Source: Acidobacteriaceae bacterium (lineage in GTDB: Bacteria > Acidobacteriota > Terriglobia > Terriglobales > Acidobacteriaceae). Taken from it: DNA of 64,000 nt. A program made the translations under genes and the position numbers. Below the pieces are notes generated by a model, which did not search any database, had not been told where the DNA came from, and saw nothing but the letters and a program-made list of their open reading frames with translations. The stretch lies in NCBI GenBank assembly GCA_030037545.1, contig JASHRF010000025.1, positions 1-64,000 of the forward strand. Direction: 5' to 3'. Of the stretch, positions 48,450-57,427 are shown in pieces (positions within the stretch are counted from its first letter, which is position 1; each line of letters opens with the position of its first letter).

Positions 48450-48532
48450 CAGTTTTCAGTTATCAGTCTTCAGTTCATGTTGCAGCCCGATGCCCCTACT
48501 GCAGCACCAACGAGCTGACAACTGATCACTGA
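48450..48532. repeat. Heptameric inverted repeat, infA-rpmJ spacer
   Basis: Left arm 48450-48476 (CAGTTTT, CAGTTAT, CAGTCTT, CAGTTC), right arm 48512-48532 (GAGCTGA, CAACTGA, TCACTGA). The right arm touches the infA stop codon. Confidence 0.75.
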
Positions 48533-48751
48533 CTACTTGTATCTGTACACAATCCGTCCGCGATTCAGGTCGTAAGGGCTCAACTCCACGGCCACGCGAT
48601 CTCCGGGCAGGATGCGGATGAAGTTCTTGCGCATTCTTCCCGAAACGTGGGTCAAGACCTCGTGGTTGTTCTCGAGCTTGACCTTGAACATGGCATTGGG
48701 CAAGGTTTCGATGACCGTTGCCATTACCTCAATCGCATCTTCCTTCGACAA
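48533..48751 (-). CDS. infA: Translation initiation factor IF-1 with TTG start
   Basis: 72 aa from a TTG at 48751, which gives the exact normal N-terminus ([19 protein letters not shown]). No ATG upstream fits; the internal ATG would remove ten conserved residues. GGACAC lies upstream as weak ribosome binding site. OB-fold core [18 protein letters not shown] and [20 protein letters not shown]. Binds the ribosomal A site during initiation. Confidence 0.95.
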   Translation of the reverse strand: MSKEDAIEVMATVIETLPNAMFKVKLENNHEVLTHVSGRMRKNFIRILPGDRVAVELSPYDLNRGRIVYRYK

Positions 48752-48868
48752 ACTGTGTCCATTTCTGCCGGCCGCTCGTGCTCTGCCGGCTGCTATGCCG
48801 AATGAAACCGTTCGGCTCAATGCTCCATCCGCTCTCCGGATCGCCCACGCGTCAATCCAACGCCCCCA

Positions 48869-48905
48869 CAAGCTGAAAGCTGAAGGCCGACGGCTGAAAG
48901 CTCCC
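48869..48905. repeat. Single heptamer arm, map-infA spacer
   Basis: AAGCTGAAAGCTGAAGGCCG... (48869-48905) has the AGCTGAA/GGCTGAA units of a right arm and touches the map stop codon. The matching left arm (TTCAGCT type) was not found between here and infA, so the element is half lost. Confidence 0.6.
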
Positions 48906-49655
48906 TTACTCCGTCAAAATACTTGCTCCGGTCGCGGTCACGGCAACGGTGTGCTCAAAATGCGCGCTCATGCTGCCATCCCGGGCCACCGCCGTCCAGC
49001 CGTCGTCCAGAACCATCACATCAGGCCTGCCCGCGTTCACCATCGGTTCGATGGCAATCACCATGCCCGCCTTCAATTTCATCCCCTGGCCCGCCTGGCC
49101 GAAATTCGGCACCTGCGGGTCTTCGTGCATCTGCGACCCGATGCCGTGGCCCACAAAATCGCGCACCACGGAAAAGCCTTCGCGCTCCACAACGCCCTGC
49201 ACCGCCGCGCCCACATCGCCCAGCGTGGCCCCGGGACGAACCGCCGCAATGCCCGCCTTCAGCGACTCTTCCGTGGCCTTGAGCAGGCGCGCGGCCTTGG
49301 CGTCGATCACGCCCACCGGCACCGTGATGGCGGCATCGCCATAGTAGCCATCCACCACCACGCCAAAATCCACCGAAACAATATCGCCCTGCTTCAGCGT
49401 CCGGTTCGGCGAAGGAATGCCATGCACTACTTCGCTGTTCACTGACGTGCAGAGTACGCAGGGATAGCCGTGATAGCCCTTGAATGCGGCTTTCACGTCT
49501 AGCTCTTTGAGCCGCTCTTCGGCCGCCCTTTCGAGGTCGAACGTAGTTGCCCCCGGCTTCACGCGGCTGCGCACCAGTTCCAGGACCTCGCGTACGATCC
49601 GCCCCGCGCGGCGCATCTTCTCGATCTCTCTCGACGACTTCAGAACAACGGCCAC
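48906..49655 (-). CDS. map: Methionine aminopeptidase, type I
   Basis: 249 aa. Metal ligands: Asp pair in [19 protein letters not shown], His in [18 protein letters not shown], Glu in AIEPMVNAG and Glu in [11 protein letters not shown]. Removes N-terminal Met from nascent proteins. Conserved place between adk and infA. Confidence 0.97.
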   Translation of the reverse strand: MAVVLKSSREIEKMRRAGRIVREVLELVRSRVKPGATTFDLERAAEERLKELDVKAAFKGYHGYPCVLCTSVNSEVVHGIPSPNRTLKQGDIVSVDFGVVVDGYYGDAAITVPVGVIDAKAARLLKATEESLKAGIAAVRPGATLGDVGAAVQGVVEREGFSVVRDFVGHGIGSQMHEDPQVPNFGQAGQGMKLKAGMVIAIEPMVNAGRPDVMVLDDGWTAVARDGSMSAHFEHTVAVTATGASILTE

Positions 49656-49660
49656 GAAAA

Positions 49661-49833
49661 CAGCTTTCAGTGATCAGTTGTCCGTTGTCAGTTAAACGTC
49701 GCCCCTGCGAGCTGCGTCCACTGCGCCCGACACTGACTGATTCAAGTCGCCGTTTCAGAACTCAGATTGTCAAATGCCAATCACTCCGGCACCATGAAAC
49801 TGACAACTGACCGCTGATAACCGACAACTGTTC
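49661..49833. repeat. Heptameric inverted repeat, adk-map spacer
   Basis: Left arm 49661-49696 (CAGCTTT, CAGTGAT, CAGTTGT, CCGTTGT, CAGTTAA), right arm 49796-49833 (AACTGAC units). The loop is about 100 nt, the longest among the strong elements, and the right arm is 27 nt from the adk stop codon. Confidence 0.75.
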
Positions 49834-49860
49834 TTCACGCACACATCCACCGCGCCGCAG

Positions 49861-50580
49861 TCACGTTTTGCGCAACCGCTCCACGGTGGTCACAATTCCG
49901 GCCGCGATCGTCTCGATCGGCCGGTCTCCATCCACTCCCGCAAATCGTCCCAAAGCCCGGTAGTGCTCAATCACGGGCGCGGTAAGAGTCTCATAGGCGC
50001 GCATGCGCTCCTTGAAAATCTCTTCCGTGTCATCGGCTCGCTGGATCAGCGGCGTACCATCCACATCGCAAACCCCTTCCCTTTCAGGCGGGTTCACGTA
50101 GATGTTATAGATGCGCTGACAGACAGGACAAATCCGGCGCCCGGTAATGCGGCGCAATAACTGATTATAGTTCAATTGGATGCTGACCGCAACCACGGGC
50201 AGGCTCTCCGGCTGGGCAGCCAGGCGCGCGTCCAGCCAGTCGGCCTGGCCCAGGGTGCGCGGGTACCCGTCCAGCATGTAGCCGCGGGCCGTATCCGGTT
50301 CCAGCAGCCGCGCAGCCACCATGTCGTTGACCAGCGCATCGGGCACCAGCTCGCCCCGGGTCATGATCTCCTTGGCTAGAACGCCCAGGGGCGTACCCTG
50401 CTCCACGTTCGCCCTCAGCAGGTCGCCAGTGGAGATCTGCGGAATACCCCACAGCTTAACCAGCTCCTTGGCCTGCGTTCCCTTGCCTACGCCCGGAGCG
50501 CCCAGCAAAAGAATGGGGCCGGGTGCGATCTTGCTTTCCGCTGCCCGGCCTCGCTCCATTGAACTTGCGATCGAAGACAT
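49861..50580 (-). CDS. adk: Adenylate kinase
   Basis: 239 aa; the ATG at 50580 overlaps the secY stop (TAATG). P-loop LLGAPGVGKGTQ, NMP-binding PQISTGDLLRA, GYPRTLGQADWL, and a LID with Cys-x2-Cys (ICPVCQRIYN) plus Cys and Asp, so probably zinc-binding. About 20 residues precede the core; an internal ATG (residue 8) is the alternative start. Confidence 0.96.
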   Translation of the reverse strand: MSSIASSMERGRAAESKIAPGPILLLGAPGVGKGTQAKELVKLWGIPQISTGDLLRANVEQGTPLGVLAKEIMTRGELVPDALVNDMVAARLLEPDTARGYMLDGYPRTLGQADWLDARLAAQPESLPVVAVSIQLNYNQLLRRITGRRICPVCQRIYNIYVNPPEREGVCDVDGTPLIQRADDTEEIFKERMRAYETLTAPVIEHYRALGRFAGVDGDRPIETIAAGIVTTVERLRKT

Positions 50581-51965
50581 TACCAGGTTTTCCTTCCGCG
50601 TATGCGACCGGAGCGCGGGGAAAAGCCATCATAGTGCCGCATGATCAGCTGCGATTCGATCTGGTTGATCGTATCCATGGCCACACCCACCACGATGAGC
50701 AGCGAAGTGCCGCCAAAGTAGAAGTTCACGTTCATGCCGTGAATCAGGAAGTTGGGCAGGTTCTCGAACAGGCGCCCAACCAGCCAGATTTTGTCGAAAC
50801 GGATGCCCGAAATCAGGAACGTGGGCACCATTTGGACGACGATAAGATAGAGCGCTCCGACCAGCGTAATGCGGGTGAGAATGTCGTTGATGAAGTCCGA
50901 GGTGCGTTTGCCGGGCCGGATGCCGGGGATGAACGATCCCGACTTGCGGAAATTGTCGGCAATGTCGTCCGGCTTCATCACGATGGATACATAGAAATAC
51001 GCGAAGAAAATAATGCCCAGGACGTTGAGAAACTCGTACCACGGATAGCCGGGCGTGAGCGCCTGCATGATGGGCTGAAGAAACTTGCTGTTCTGCACCC
51101 AATCCACCGAGGCGAAGAGCAGAGGCGCGGACAGGATGGAGCTGGCAAAGATGATGGGCATAACGCCGCCGGAGTTCACCTTGAGAGGCAGGTGGCTGGA
51201 CTGGCCGCCCATCAGCCGCCGGCCCACAATGCGCCGCGCGCTCTGGATGGGAATGCGGCGCTCGGCGCGCTCCACCCAGACGATGAACGCTACGACGGCC
51301 AACATGCCTACCAGCAGCGCAATGGTAATCAGGAAGGTCATGGAACCCCAGGCGTCAGTCTGGATTTTGTTCACCAGGTCTTCCACGCCGCGGGGCAGGC
51401 CGGCCACAATACCGGCAAAGATCAGCAGGCTCATGCCGTTGCCGATGCCGCGGTCGGTAATCTGCTCGCCCAGCCACATGATGAACGTAGTGCCCGCCGT
51501 CAGCGTGAGAACCGTCATCAGGATGAACCCGATGCCTGGATTCAGCACCAATCCCTGCTTGGTAAGAATGGCGGCGATGCCGAGGGATTGCAGCACGCCC
51601 AGGATCACGGTCAGGTAGCGCGTCCACTGCGTGATCTTGCGGCGGCCCAGTTCGCCTTCCTTTTGGATGCGGGCCAGCGGCTCATAGACCACGGTAAGCA
51701 ACTGAAAAATAATCGACGCCGTGATGTAGGGCATGATGCCCAGCGCAAAAATAGTCATGCGGCGCAGATTGCCGCCGCCGAACAGGTCCATCAGGCCCAG
51801 CGCCGAGCCGCTCTGGCCGTTGAACAGCAACTCCAGCTGTTTGGTGTTGACTCCCGGGGTGGGAATGAACGCTCCCAGCCGGTACACGGCCAGGATGCCC
51901 ATGGTGAAGAGAACCCGCTTGCGCAGGTCCGGAATCCGAAATATATTGAGAAACTTCTCCAGCAT
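50580..51965 (-). CDS. secY: Preprotein translocase channel subunit SecY
   Basis: 461 aa from ATG at 51965 (GGAAG upstream); the longer frame adds 14 unlikely residues. Ten membrane helices; conserved GAFIPTPGVNTKQLE region, plug and MPYITASIIFQLL. The C-terminal MRHYDGFSPRSGRIRGRKTW is normal in type. Inner-membrane channel. Stop overlaps adk. Confidence 0.97.
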   Translation of the reverse strand: MLEKFLNIFRIPDLRKRVLFTMGILAVYRLGAFIPTPGVNTKQLELLFNGQSGSALGLMDLFGGGNLRRMTIFALGIMPYITASIIFQLLTVVYEPLARIQKEGELGRRKITQWTRYLTVILGVLQSLGIAAILTKQGLVLNPGIGFILMTVLTLTAGTTFIMWLGEQITDRGIGNGMSLLIFAGIVAGLPRGVEDLVNKIQTDAWGSMTFLITIALLVGMLAVVAFIVWVERAERRIPIQSARRIVGRRLMGGQSSHLPLKVNSGGVMPIIFASSILSAPLLFASVDWVQNSKFLQPIMQALTPGYPWYEFLNVLGIIFFAYFYVSIVMKPDDIADNFRKSGSFIPGIRPGKRTSDFINDILTRITLVGALYLIVVQMVPTFLISGIRFDKIWLVGRLFENLPNFLIHGMNVNFYFGGTSLLIVVGVAMDTINQIESQLIMRHYDGFSPRSGRIRGRKTW

Positions 51966-52130
51966 AGGTACAACTTCCGCTTCAGGCGCGCGTGCCGCGC
52001 CATTCAATTTTCAGGCTTGTTCCAGCCCTGGTCCTGGCCTTTCCCCTATCTTACGGTATCTTTCGGTTCTCCATCAGCCTAAAGGGGCCCGGAATCGCCG
52101 CCTGTGCAGGCCGTCACAGGCTTCACGGAT

Positions 52131-52230
52131 CAGGTTTCAGGCGTCAGTTCTTGCGGTTCTTGCAATCTTCGCTGATCCCCATGACTCGGCAGGTCTTTCT
52201 GAACCCTGACCCTGAAACCTGCCCCCTGTC
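52131..52230. repeat. Heptameric inverted repeat, rplO-secY spacer
   Basis: Left arm 52131-52150 (CAGGTTT, CAGGCGT, CAGTTC), right arm 52200-52230 (GAACCCTGACCCTGAAACCTG). The theme CAGGTTT is specific to this spacer. The right arm lies 2 nt from the rplO stop codon. About 165 bp on the secY side hold nothing recognised. Confidence 0.7.
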
Positions 52231-52232
52231 CT

Positions 52233-52688
52233 TTACGCCGCCGCTCCCAGCACCACCGCCTTGCCGCCGGCCTTCTCGATCTTCTCGGCCGCCGATTTGG
52301 AAAACTTGTGAGCGTGCACGGTGACGGCCATACTCAGCTCGCCCCCGCCCAGTATCTTGATCAACGCCTGCTTGCTCGAAGCCAAACCCAGTTTGGCGTA
52401 ATCGTCGAGCGCGATCTCCTTCACGCCCAGTTTCGCAATCCGGTCGAGATTCACAATCGTGTACTCGGTGCGGAAAATATTGGTAAAACCGCGCTTGGGC
52501 AAGCGGCGGTGCAGCGGCATCTGGCCGCCCTCAAAGCCGCGCATCAGGCTGGAGCCCGACCGCGATCCCTGGCCCTTGTGGCCGCGGGTCGAAGTCTTGC
52601 CCATGCCCGACCCCATGCCTCGGCCGATACGCTTGCGCCCTGTATTGGCCCTCCGCGGCGCGCGCAAATTCGAAAGATTCTTTGCCAT
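52233..52688 (-). CDS. rplO: Ribosomal protein uL15
   Basis: 151 aa. Basic N-terminal stretch RKRIGRGMGSGMGKTSTRGH and the closing VTVHAHKFSKSAAEKIEKAG are typical. Usual length. Conserved place between rpmD and secY. Confidence 0.97.
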   Translation of the reverse strand: MAKNLSNLRAPRRANTGRKRIGRGMGSGMGKTSTRGHKGQGSRSGSSLMRGFEGGQMPLHRRLPKRGFTNIFRTEYTIVNLDRIAKLGVKEIALDDYAKLGLASSKQALIKILGGGELSMAVTVHAHKFSKSAAEKIEKAGGKAVVLGAAA

Positions 52689-52740
52689 GTTCTCCCTCGC
52701 TATAGCGCCCGGGACTTGCCTTCCCCGACTCGCGTTTGAG

Positions 52741-52815
52741 AAGTGAAGGAGTGAAAAAGTGAAGTTGGGTGCCGGCTACCGCCGCCCATTCACTCTCTCA
52801 CTCATTCACTCTTTC
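52741..52815. repeat. Inverted repeat of 7-8-bp units, rpmD-rplO spacer
   Basis: Left arm 52741-52765 (AAGTGAAGG, AGTGAAAA, AGTGAAG), right arm 52788-52815 (TTCACTCTC, TCACTCA, TTCACTC). The word AGTGAA differs fully from the CAGTT theme of other spacers, yet the arms pair with each other. The right arm is 13 nt from the rpmD stop codon. Confidence 0.75.
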
Positions 52816-52828
52816 CCTCCCGTTTCCT

Positions 52829-53062
52829 CTATTTCTCAACAATGCGTACCAAATGCGGCACCGCCTTGACCATGCCGCGCACCGACTCCGTGTCCTCGCG
52901 CTCCACGATCTGGTTGAGGCGCGTAAAGCCCAGGCCCTTGACCACCAGCTTGTGCTTGGTGGGCGTGGCGATGGCTGAGCGGTAATACTGAATGCGAATC
53001 TTCTTCGCGCTCCCCGCCGCACGATTTGCATCCGGTGGGGTGTTCTTCTTGGGGCTGGCCAT
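52829..53062 (-). CDS. rpmD: Ribosomal protein uL30 with short N-terminal extension
   Basis: 77 aa. Core starts IRIQYYRSAIATPTKHKLVV and ends VRGMVKAVPHLVRIVE. About 20 residues (SPKKNTPPDANRAAGSAK) come before the core, more than the usual 60-aa protein. Start overlaps the rpsE stop (TAATG). Confidence 0.95.
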   Translation of the reverse strand: MASPKKNTPPDANRAAGSAKKIRIQYYRSAIATPTKHKLVVKGLGFTRLNQIVEREDTESVRGMVKAVPHLVRIVEK

Positions 53063-53571
53063 TAGAGCTCCTCCACCTGCTTGCCGCGCGTCGTGGCTAC
53101 TTCAGACTTGTCGCGCAACTGCACCAGCGCGTCGAACGTGGCCTTGATGACGTTATGCGGGTTGGGCGAGCCGATGCTCTTGGTGAGCACATTTTGCACG
53201 CCCGCCGAGGTCATGACCGCTCGCACTGCGCCGCCGGCAATCACACCCGTGCCTTCCGGCGCCGGCTTGAGCAGCACCTGGCCGGAGCCGTAGCGGCCCA
53301 AGACCTGGTGCGGAATCGTGGTCTCGGTCAGGTTCACGCGCACCAGGTTCTTCTTCGCGCTCTCGATTCCCTTGCGAATAGCCTGGGGAACTTCCTTGGC
53401 CTTGCCCGATCCGTACCCCACCACCCCCGAAGCGGCGTCGCCCACCACCACCAGCGCGGCAAAGGACATGTTCTTGCCGCCCTTCACCACCTTGGTCACA
53501 CGGTTGATGGCCACCACCTGGTCCTTCAGGTTGTACTGGTTGGCATCGAGTTTCTTTTTCAATGTCGTCAT
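53062..53571 (-). CDS. rpsE: Ribosomal protein uS5
   Basis: 169 aa. Double-strand RNA-binding-like N-terminal part with [20 protein letters not shown], then [20 protein letters not shown] and the closing [14 protein letters not shown]. Usual length. No spacer to rpmD. Confidence 0.97.
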   Translation of the reverse strand: MTTLKKKLDANQYNLKDQVVAINRVTKVVKGGKNMSFAALVVVGDAASGVVGYGSGKAKEVPQAIRKGIESAKKNLVRVNLTETTIPHQVLGRYGSGQVLLKPAPEGTGVIAGGAVRAVMTSAGVQNVLTKSIGSPNPHNVIKATFDALVQLRDKSEVATTRGKQVEEL

Positions 53572-53584
53572 TGCTATCTCGTTT

Positions 53585-53693
53585 CCAGTTATCAGTTGTC
53601 AGTTATCAGTTATCAGTGAGAATCCTTGGATTACCTCAGTAGCCGGTTAACGCACAAACAACTGACCACTGACAACTGATCACTGACAACTGC
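53585..53693. repeat. Heptameric inverted repeat, rplR-rpsE spacer
   Basis: Left arm 53585-53618 (CAGTTAT, CAGTTGT, CAGTTAT, CAGTTAT, CAGTGAG), right arm 53657-53693 (AACTGAC, CACTGAC, AACTGAT, CACTGAC, AACTGC). Loop about 38 nt. The right arm lies 2 nt from the rplR stop codon. Confidence 0.85.
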
Positions 53694-53695
53694 TT

Positions 53696-54052
53696 TTAGA
53701 ACTCCAGTCCCGCCGCGCGCGCCGCATCGGCCAGGGCCTTGACGCGCCCGTGGTAGAGATAGCCGCCGCGGTCGAAGACTACGCTCTTGATGCCCTTGGC
53801 CACGGCCTGCTCGGCCACGGCTTTGCCAATCTCCTTGGCCGCCGCCACGTTGCCGCCGGTCTTGTGTTTAAGCTGCAAGGTCGACGCCGAAACCAGCGTC
53901 TCGCCCTTCTGGTCGTCGATCACCTGCGCGTAAATGTGGTTCAGCGAGCGATAGACGTTCAGCCGCGGCCGAGTTTCGGTCCCCGCCAGCTTCTCGCGAA
54001 TGCGCGCGTGAATCCTCTGCCGGATTGCGTTTCTCTTGGTCTGCGTAATCAT
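53696..54052 (-). CDS. rplR: Ribosomal protein uL18
   Basis: 118 aa from the ATG at 54052 (GAGAGAA upstream). Core [20 protein letters not shown] and [20 protein letters not shown]. Binds 5S rRNA. Usual length. Confidence 0.97.
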   Translation of the reverse strand: MITQTKRNAIRQRIHARIREKLAGTETRPRLNVYRSLNHIYAQVIDDQKGETLVSASTLQLKHKTGGNVAAAKEIGKAVAEQAVAKGIKSVVFDRGGYLYHGRVKALADAARAAGLEF

Positions 54053-54102
54053 GTTCTCTCTCACCTATCAGCGGGACCACCCTGCAGCCCCGTTCGGTTG
54101 GG

Positions 54103-54186
54103 ACAGTTCACAGTTCTTAGTCCAAAGTCGATGCTGTCTCGGTCCACCGGCAACTGAGAACCACGAACCGTAAACTACGAACTGCC
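54103..54186. repeat. Heptameric inverted repeat, rplF-rplR spacer
   Basis: Left arm 54103-54129 (CAGTTCA, CAGTTCT, TAGTCCA, AAGTC), right arm 54151-54186 (AACTGAGAACCACGAACCG...). The right arm ends 4 nt from the rplF stop codon. Confidence 0.75.
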
Positions 54187-54190
54187 TTTC

Positions 54191-54730
54191 TTACTTTGCT
54201 CCCGTCTTGCCGGCCTTCTTCTTCAGGCGCTCGTCCGAGTAGCGCACACCCTTGTTCTTGTACGGGTCGGGCTTGCGCAGCGAGCGCATGTCCGCCGCTA
54301 CCTGACCTACCTTCTGGCGGTCGATGCCGCTCACCGTCAGGTGCGTCTGCTTGGGGTCGATGGCCACCTCGATGCCGCTGGGCAGCGGAAACTCGATAGG
54401 ATGCGAGTAGCCCAGCGTAAACACCACCGTGCCCTTGCCCTTCAGCTCGGCGCGATAGCCGATGCCTACAATGTCGAGATCCTTCTTCCAGCCCTGAGTC
54501 ACGCCGTGCACGGCATTAAAGACCAGCGCGCGGGTAAGCCCGTGCACTGCGGCCTTATCGTCGCTGGAGCGCTCCAGGACCAGGTGCCCGTCGGACGTCT
54601 TCAGCGAGATGCCCTCGGCGATCAGCGCCGAAACCTTGCCTTTGGGCCCTTCAACAAGGACGGCGTTGCCCTCGACCTTGTACTTGACCCCCGCGGGCAG
54701 CGGGATCGGCTTCTTTCCAATACGCGACAT
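54191..54730 (-). CDS. rplF: Ribosomal protein uL6
   Basis: 179 aa. [20 protein letters not shown] start and the conserved closing [15 protein letters not shown]. Two tandem domains as usual. Near the GTPase-associated centre. Confidence 0.97.
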   Translation of the reverse strand: MSRIGKKPIPLPAGVKYKVEGNAVLVEGPKGKVSALIAEGISLKTSDGHLVLERSSDDKAAVHGLTRALVFNAVHGVTQGWKKDLDIVGIGYRAELKGKGTVVFTLGYSHPIEFPLPSGIEVAIDPKQTHLTVSGIDRQKVGQVAADMRSLRKPDPYKNKGVRYSDERLKKKAGKTGAK

Positions 54731-54800
54731 TTCCTGAAATCCTTCATTGGCTTGCGAGTCCCGAACGGCTAAGTTGCCGTCGTTCCACTGCAGCCGGAAA

Positions 54801-54893
54801 ACAGTTCGCAGTTCGTAGTTCCCAGTTCACAGCCTCGAATCCAGCCGCGCCACCAATCAACTGTGACCTGCGAACTGTGAACTCTGAGCTGCC
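54801..54893. repeat. Heptameric inverted repeat, rpsH-rplF spacer
   Basis: Left arm 54801-54836 (CAGTTCG, CAGTTCG, TAGTTCC, CAGTTCA, CAGCC), right arm 54858-54893 (CAACTGTGACCTGCGAACTG...). The right arm touches the rpsH stop codon. Confidence 0.8.
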
Positions 54894-54894
54894 T

Positions 54895-55290
54895 TTACCA
54901 CACCTCGCACAGCAACTCCCCGCCCACGCCCTCGCGGCGCGCCTGGCGGCCCGTCATCACGCCCTTGGGCGTGGTGAGAATCGAAATGCCCAGGCCGCCC
55001 TGCACGCGCTTGATGTCGTCGCGGCCCACGTAAACGCGGCAGCCGGGACGCGAGACGCGCGCCAGGTCGCGGATGGCCGCTTCCGTGCCGCCGTACTTGA
55101 GGTACACGCGCAGGATCAGCTTGCCTTCCTCTTCCTGGGTCTTGTAGTTCGAGATGTAGCCCTCTTCCTTGAGAATGCGGGCAATCTCGGTCTTCAGCTT
55201 CGAAGCCGGCACATCCAGCTTCTGATGACGAGCCCGGATGGCGTTCCGGATGCGCGCCAGAAAATCTGCTACTGGGTCGGTCAGACTCAT
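54895..55290 (-). CDS. rpsH: Ribosomal protein uS8
   Basis: 131 aa from ATG at 55290; the longer frame only reads through the repeat spacer. MSLTDPVADFLARIRNAIRA start and GLGISILTTPKGVMTGRQAR end. In other bacteria S8 represses the spc operon. Confidence 0.97.
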   Translation of the reverse strand: MSLTDPVADFLARIRNAIRARHQKLDVPASKLKTEIARILKEEGYISNYKTQEEEGKLILRVYLKYGGTEAAIRDLARVSRPGCRVYVGRDDIKRVQGGLGISILTTPKGVMTGRQARREGVGGELLCEVW

Positions 55291-55347
55291 TCCTTCTCCT
55301 TCATTCCCCGTTCGCTCGCCGCGGCGAGAACCAGCGGGAATGCCTTC

Positions 55348-55437
55348 TGAGTTCACAGCTCTTAGTTCACAGTTCACAGTCGCTGGTTACTGGCAGCCAT
55401 TCACTGTGAACTATGAACTGCGAACTGTGAACTGTCT
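55348..55437. repeat. Heptameric inverted repeat, rpsN-rpsH spacer
   Basis: Left arm 55348-55381 (GAGTTCA, CAGCTCT, TAGTTCA, CAGTTCA, CAGTC), right arm 55400-55437 (ACTGTGAACTATGAACTGCG...). A very good match over 30 bp with a 19-nt loop. The right arm is 2 nt from the rpsN stop codon. Confidence 0.85.
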
Positions 55438-55439
55438 TT

Positions 55440-55625
55440 CTACCAGCTCGATTTGTTCACGCCCGGAATCTCGCCCTTTAGAGCCAGAGCCCGGAAGCAC
55501 AGACGGCAGATGCCGAACTTGCGCAGAAATCCCCGCGGCCGCCCGCACAGCTGGCAGCGATTGTGCTTGCGGCTGCTGAACTTCGGCTTCCGCGCGTCTT
55601 TCACCCGTTTTGCAGTGGTTGCCAT
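55440..55625 (-). CDS. rpsN: Ribosomal protein uS14, zinc-binding type Z
   Basis: 61 aa, the short zinc form. Zinc cysteines in [20 protein letters not shown] (C-x2-C and C-x2-C). Ends [14 protein letters not shown], as usual. No long C- type paralogue in the window. Confidence 0.97.
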   Translation of the reverse strand: MATTAKRVKDARKPKFSSRKHNRCQLCGRPRGFLRKFGICRLCFRALALKGEIPGVNKSSW

Positions 55626-55636
55626 AAATCCCTCAA

Positions 55637-55722
55637 ACAGTTCACGGTTCTCAGTTCATAGTTCTCAGTTATTTCGTTCTCTGCGTCCAGGCCGTGAACT
55701 GGAACTGTGAACTACGAGCTGC
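55637..55722. repeat. Heptameric inverted repeat, rplE-rpsN spacer
   Basis: Left arm 55637-55671 (CAGTTCA, CGGTTCT, CAGTTCA, TAGTTCT, CAGTTA), right arm 55691-55722 (GTGAACTGGAACTGTGAACT...). The right arm is 2 nt from the rplE stop codon. Confidence 0.8.
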
Positions 55723-55724
55723 TT

Positions 55725-56273
55725 TTACGCCCCCTGCCGGAACGGCATTCCGAAGTGGCGCAGCAGCGCCCGCGCTCCGTTGTCGTCTCTGGCTGTGGTC
55801 ACAATCGTGATATTCATGCCCTTCAGTTTTTCCACCTTCGCGTAATCGATCTCCGGGAAGATGAGCTGGTCGCGCAAGCCGAGAGTGTAGTTGCCGCGGC
55901 CGTCAAAACTTTTCGTCGACACGCCGCGGAAGTCGCGCACCCGGGGCAGCGCGGTCGAGATCAGCCGGTCCAGGAACTCGTAGGCCTTGTCCGACCGCAG
56001 CGTGACCATGGCGCCAATCGACATGCCCGCGCGCACCTTGAAGGCCGCAATCGACTTCTTGGCCTTGGTGGTCACCGGCTTTTGCCCGGCAATCGCGGTC
56101 AAGTCGGCCACCAGCGGATCCAGCAGCTTGGTATTCTGTGTGGCCTCGCCCAGCCCCATGTTGATTACGATCTTTTCGAGCTTGGGAACGGCCATCGCGT
56201 TCTCCAGGCCCAGCTCCTTCTGGAGAGCCTGTTTGATCTCTTTCTGATACTTCTCTCTCAGCCTTGCCGCCAT
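55725..56273 (-). CDS. rplE: Ribosomal protein uL5
   Basis: 182 aa. [20 protein letters not shown] and [14 protein letters not shown] [20 protein letters not shown] are diagnostic. Binds 5S rRNA and the P-site tRNA. Usual length. Confidence 0.97.
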   Translation of the reverse strand: MAARLREKYQKEIKQALQKELGLENAMAVPKLEKIVINMGLGEATQNTKLLDPLVADLTAIAGQKPVTTKAKKSIAAFKVRAGMSIGAMVTLRSDKAYEFLDRLISTALPRVRDFRGVSTKSFDGRGNYTLGLRDQLIFPEIDYAKVEKLKGMNITIVTTARDDNGARALLRHFGMPFRQGA

Positions 56274-56339
56274 TGCTCTCTGCTCTCTTTCTTCCGGCCC
56301 TCGGAGTGGTCGCCATGACCGTCTACCGCTGCGGAAAAA

Positions 56340-56463
56340 CAGTTCTTAGCTCACAGTTCCCAGTTCGTAGTTCTCAGTCGCCGATTCCAGGTCTTTCGCT
56401 GATCCGCTCTGTTCCGCATTTGCACGACGCAACTGAGAACCGTGAACTACGAACCGTGAACTG
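56340..56463. repeat. Heptameric inverted repeat, rplX-rplE spacer
   Basis: Left arm 56340-56379 (CAGTTCT, TAGCTCA, CAGTTCC, CAGTTCG, TAGTTCT, CAGTC), right arm 56431-56463 (AACTGAGAACCGTGAACTAC...). Loop about 50 nt; the right arm is 6 nt from the rplX stop codon. Confidence 0.85.
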
Positions 56464-56469
56464 CTTCTC

Positions 56470-56796
56470 TCACTTCTTCGTCGGCAGCTCCGAGCCGCAC
56501 TTCTTGCACACGCGCACCCGCGAGTCGCCCTGGATCTTGTGACCCACGCGCGATGGCCCGCAGTTAGGGCATACCAGCGCCACATTCGACACATTGATGG
56601 GCGATTCGTGCTCCGCGATTCCGCCCTGCGTGCGCTGCCCGGTCTTGCCTGAAACCGTCTTCTTGACCACGCGCGCGTGCTCCACCAGCACCGTCCCCTT
56701 ATCGGGGAAGGCACGCAGCACGCGGCCCCGCTTGCCGCGGTCCGATCCCGTCAGGACCTCGACCGTATCATTGCGATGAATCATCAAACTCGCCAT
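56470..56796 (-). CDS. rplX: Ribosomal protein uL24 with zinc-ribbon-like C-terminus
   Basis: 108 aa. KOW core NDTVEVLTGSDRGKRGRVLR, then VCPNCGPSRVGH and VCKKCGSELP, two C-x2-C pairs that can bind zinc, as in several other phyla. Early assembly protein of the large subunit. Confidence 0.96.
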   Translation of the reverse strand: MASLMIHRNDTVEVLTGSDRGKRGRVLRAFPDKGTVLVEHARVVKKTVSGKTGQRTQGGIAEHESPINVSNVALVCPNCGPSRVGHKIQGDSRVRVCKKCGSELPTKK

Positions 56797-56805
56797 TTTC
56801 TTCTC

Positions 56806-56898
56806 CAGCTTTCAGCCTTCAGTTCAATCTTGCTTTGGCCGCGCTCTCAACTCAGCATCAACAAAGCTGATCACTGCAAGCTGACGGCTGAGAGCTGC
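56806..56898. repeat. Heptameric inverted repeat, rplN-rplX spacer
   Basis: Left arm 56806-56825 (CAGCTTT, CAGCCTT, CAGTTC), right arm 56863-56898 (AAGCTGATCACTGCAAGCTG...). Mixed CAGCT/CAGTT theme. The right arm is 2 nt from the rplN stop codon. Confidence 0.75.
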
Positions 56899-56900
56899 TT

Positions 56901-57272
56901 CTACACCACTTCCGGCGCCAGCGAAGCAATCTTCAAAAATTTCTTTTCGCGCAGCTCGCGCGCCACCGGACCGAACACGCGCGTGCCCACCGGCTCGTGA
57001 TCGTCGCCGATCACCACCGCCGCGTTTTCGTCAAATCTGATATAGGTGCCGTCTCGGCGCCTGTGCTCCTTGCGCGTCCGCACGATGACCGCCTTCACCA
57101 CCTTGCCCTTCTTGACCGTGCCGTCGGGCGAAGCTTCCTTCACCGCCGCGGTCACAATGTCACCCAGGCCCGCCTTGACGCCCAGCCCACCACCCAGAGG
57201 CAGAATCACCTGTAGCTTGCGCGCGCCGGAGTTGTCGGCCACCGCCAGCATGGTTCTCATTTGCACTGCCAT
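56901..57272 (-). CDS. rplN: Ribosomal protein uL14
   Basis: 123 aa. [20 protein letters not shown] and [20 protein letters not shown] are typical, and the end [19 protein letters not shown] is complete. Four residues precede the usual start. Intersubunit bridge protein. Confidence 0.97.
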   Translation of the reverse strand: MAVQMRTMLAVADNSGARKLQVILPLGGGLGVKAGLGDIVTAAVKEASPDGTVKKGKVVKAVIVRTRKEHRRRDGTYIRFDENAAVVIGDDHEPVGTRVFGPVARELREKKFLKIASLAPEVV

Positions 57273-57286
57273 GGTTCGTTCTCCTA

Positions 57287-57426
57287 AGTTCTCAGTTAAC
57301 AGTTGTCAGTTAAATTTTCCGCAATCGGCAAGCTCGACTGATCCCCATCGAACAGGGCAACTAAACGCCCGAAAATCACCTCGCCACCAACAAACTGATC
57401 ACTGACAACTGATCACTGACAACTGC
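57287..57426. repeat. Heptameric inverted repeat, rpsQ-rplN spacer
   Basis: Left arm 57287-57312 (AAGTTCT, CAGTTAA, CAGTTGT, CAGTTA), right arm 57391-57426 (AACTGAT, CACTGAC repeated). Loop about 78 nt. The right arm touches the rpsQ stop codon. Confidence 0.8.
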
Positions 57427-57427
57427 T

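Noticed and set aside
50523..52082. 519-aa open frame on the plus strand opposite secY and adk
   Set aside because: It is antisense to two certain genes, rich in His, Gln and Arg as expected from a shadow frame of GC-rich DNA, and has no family features.
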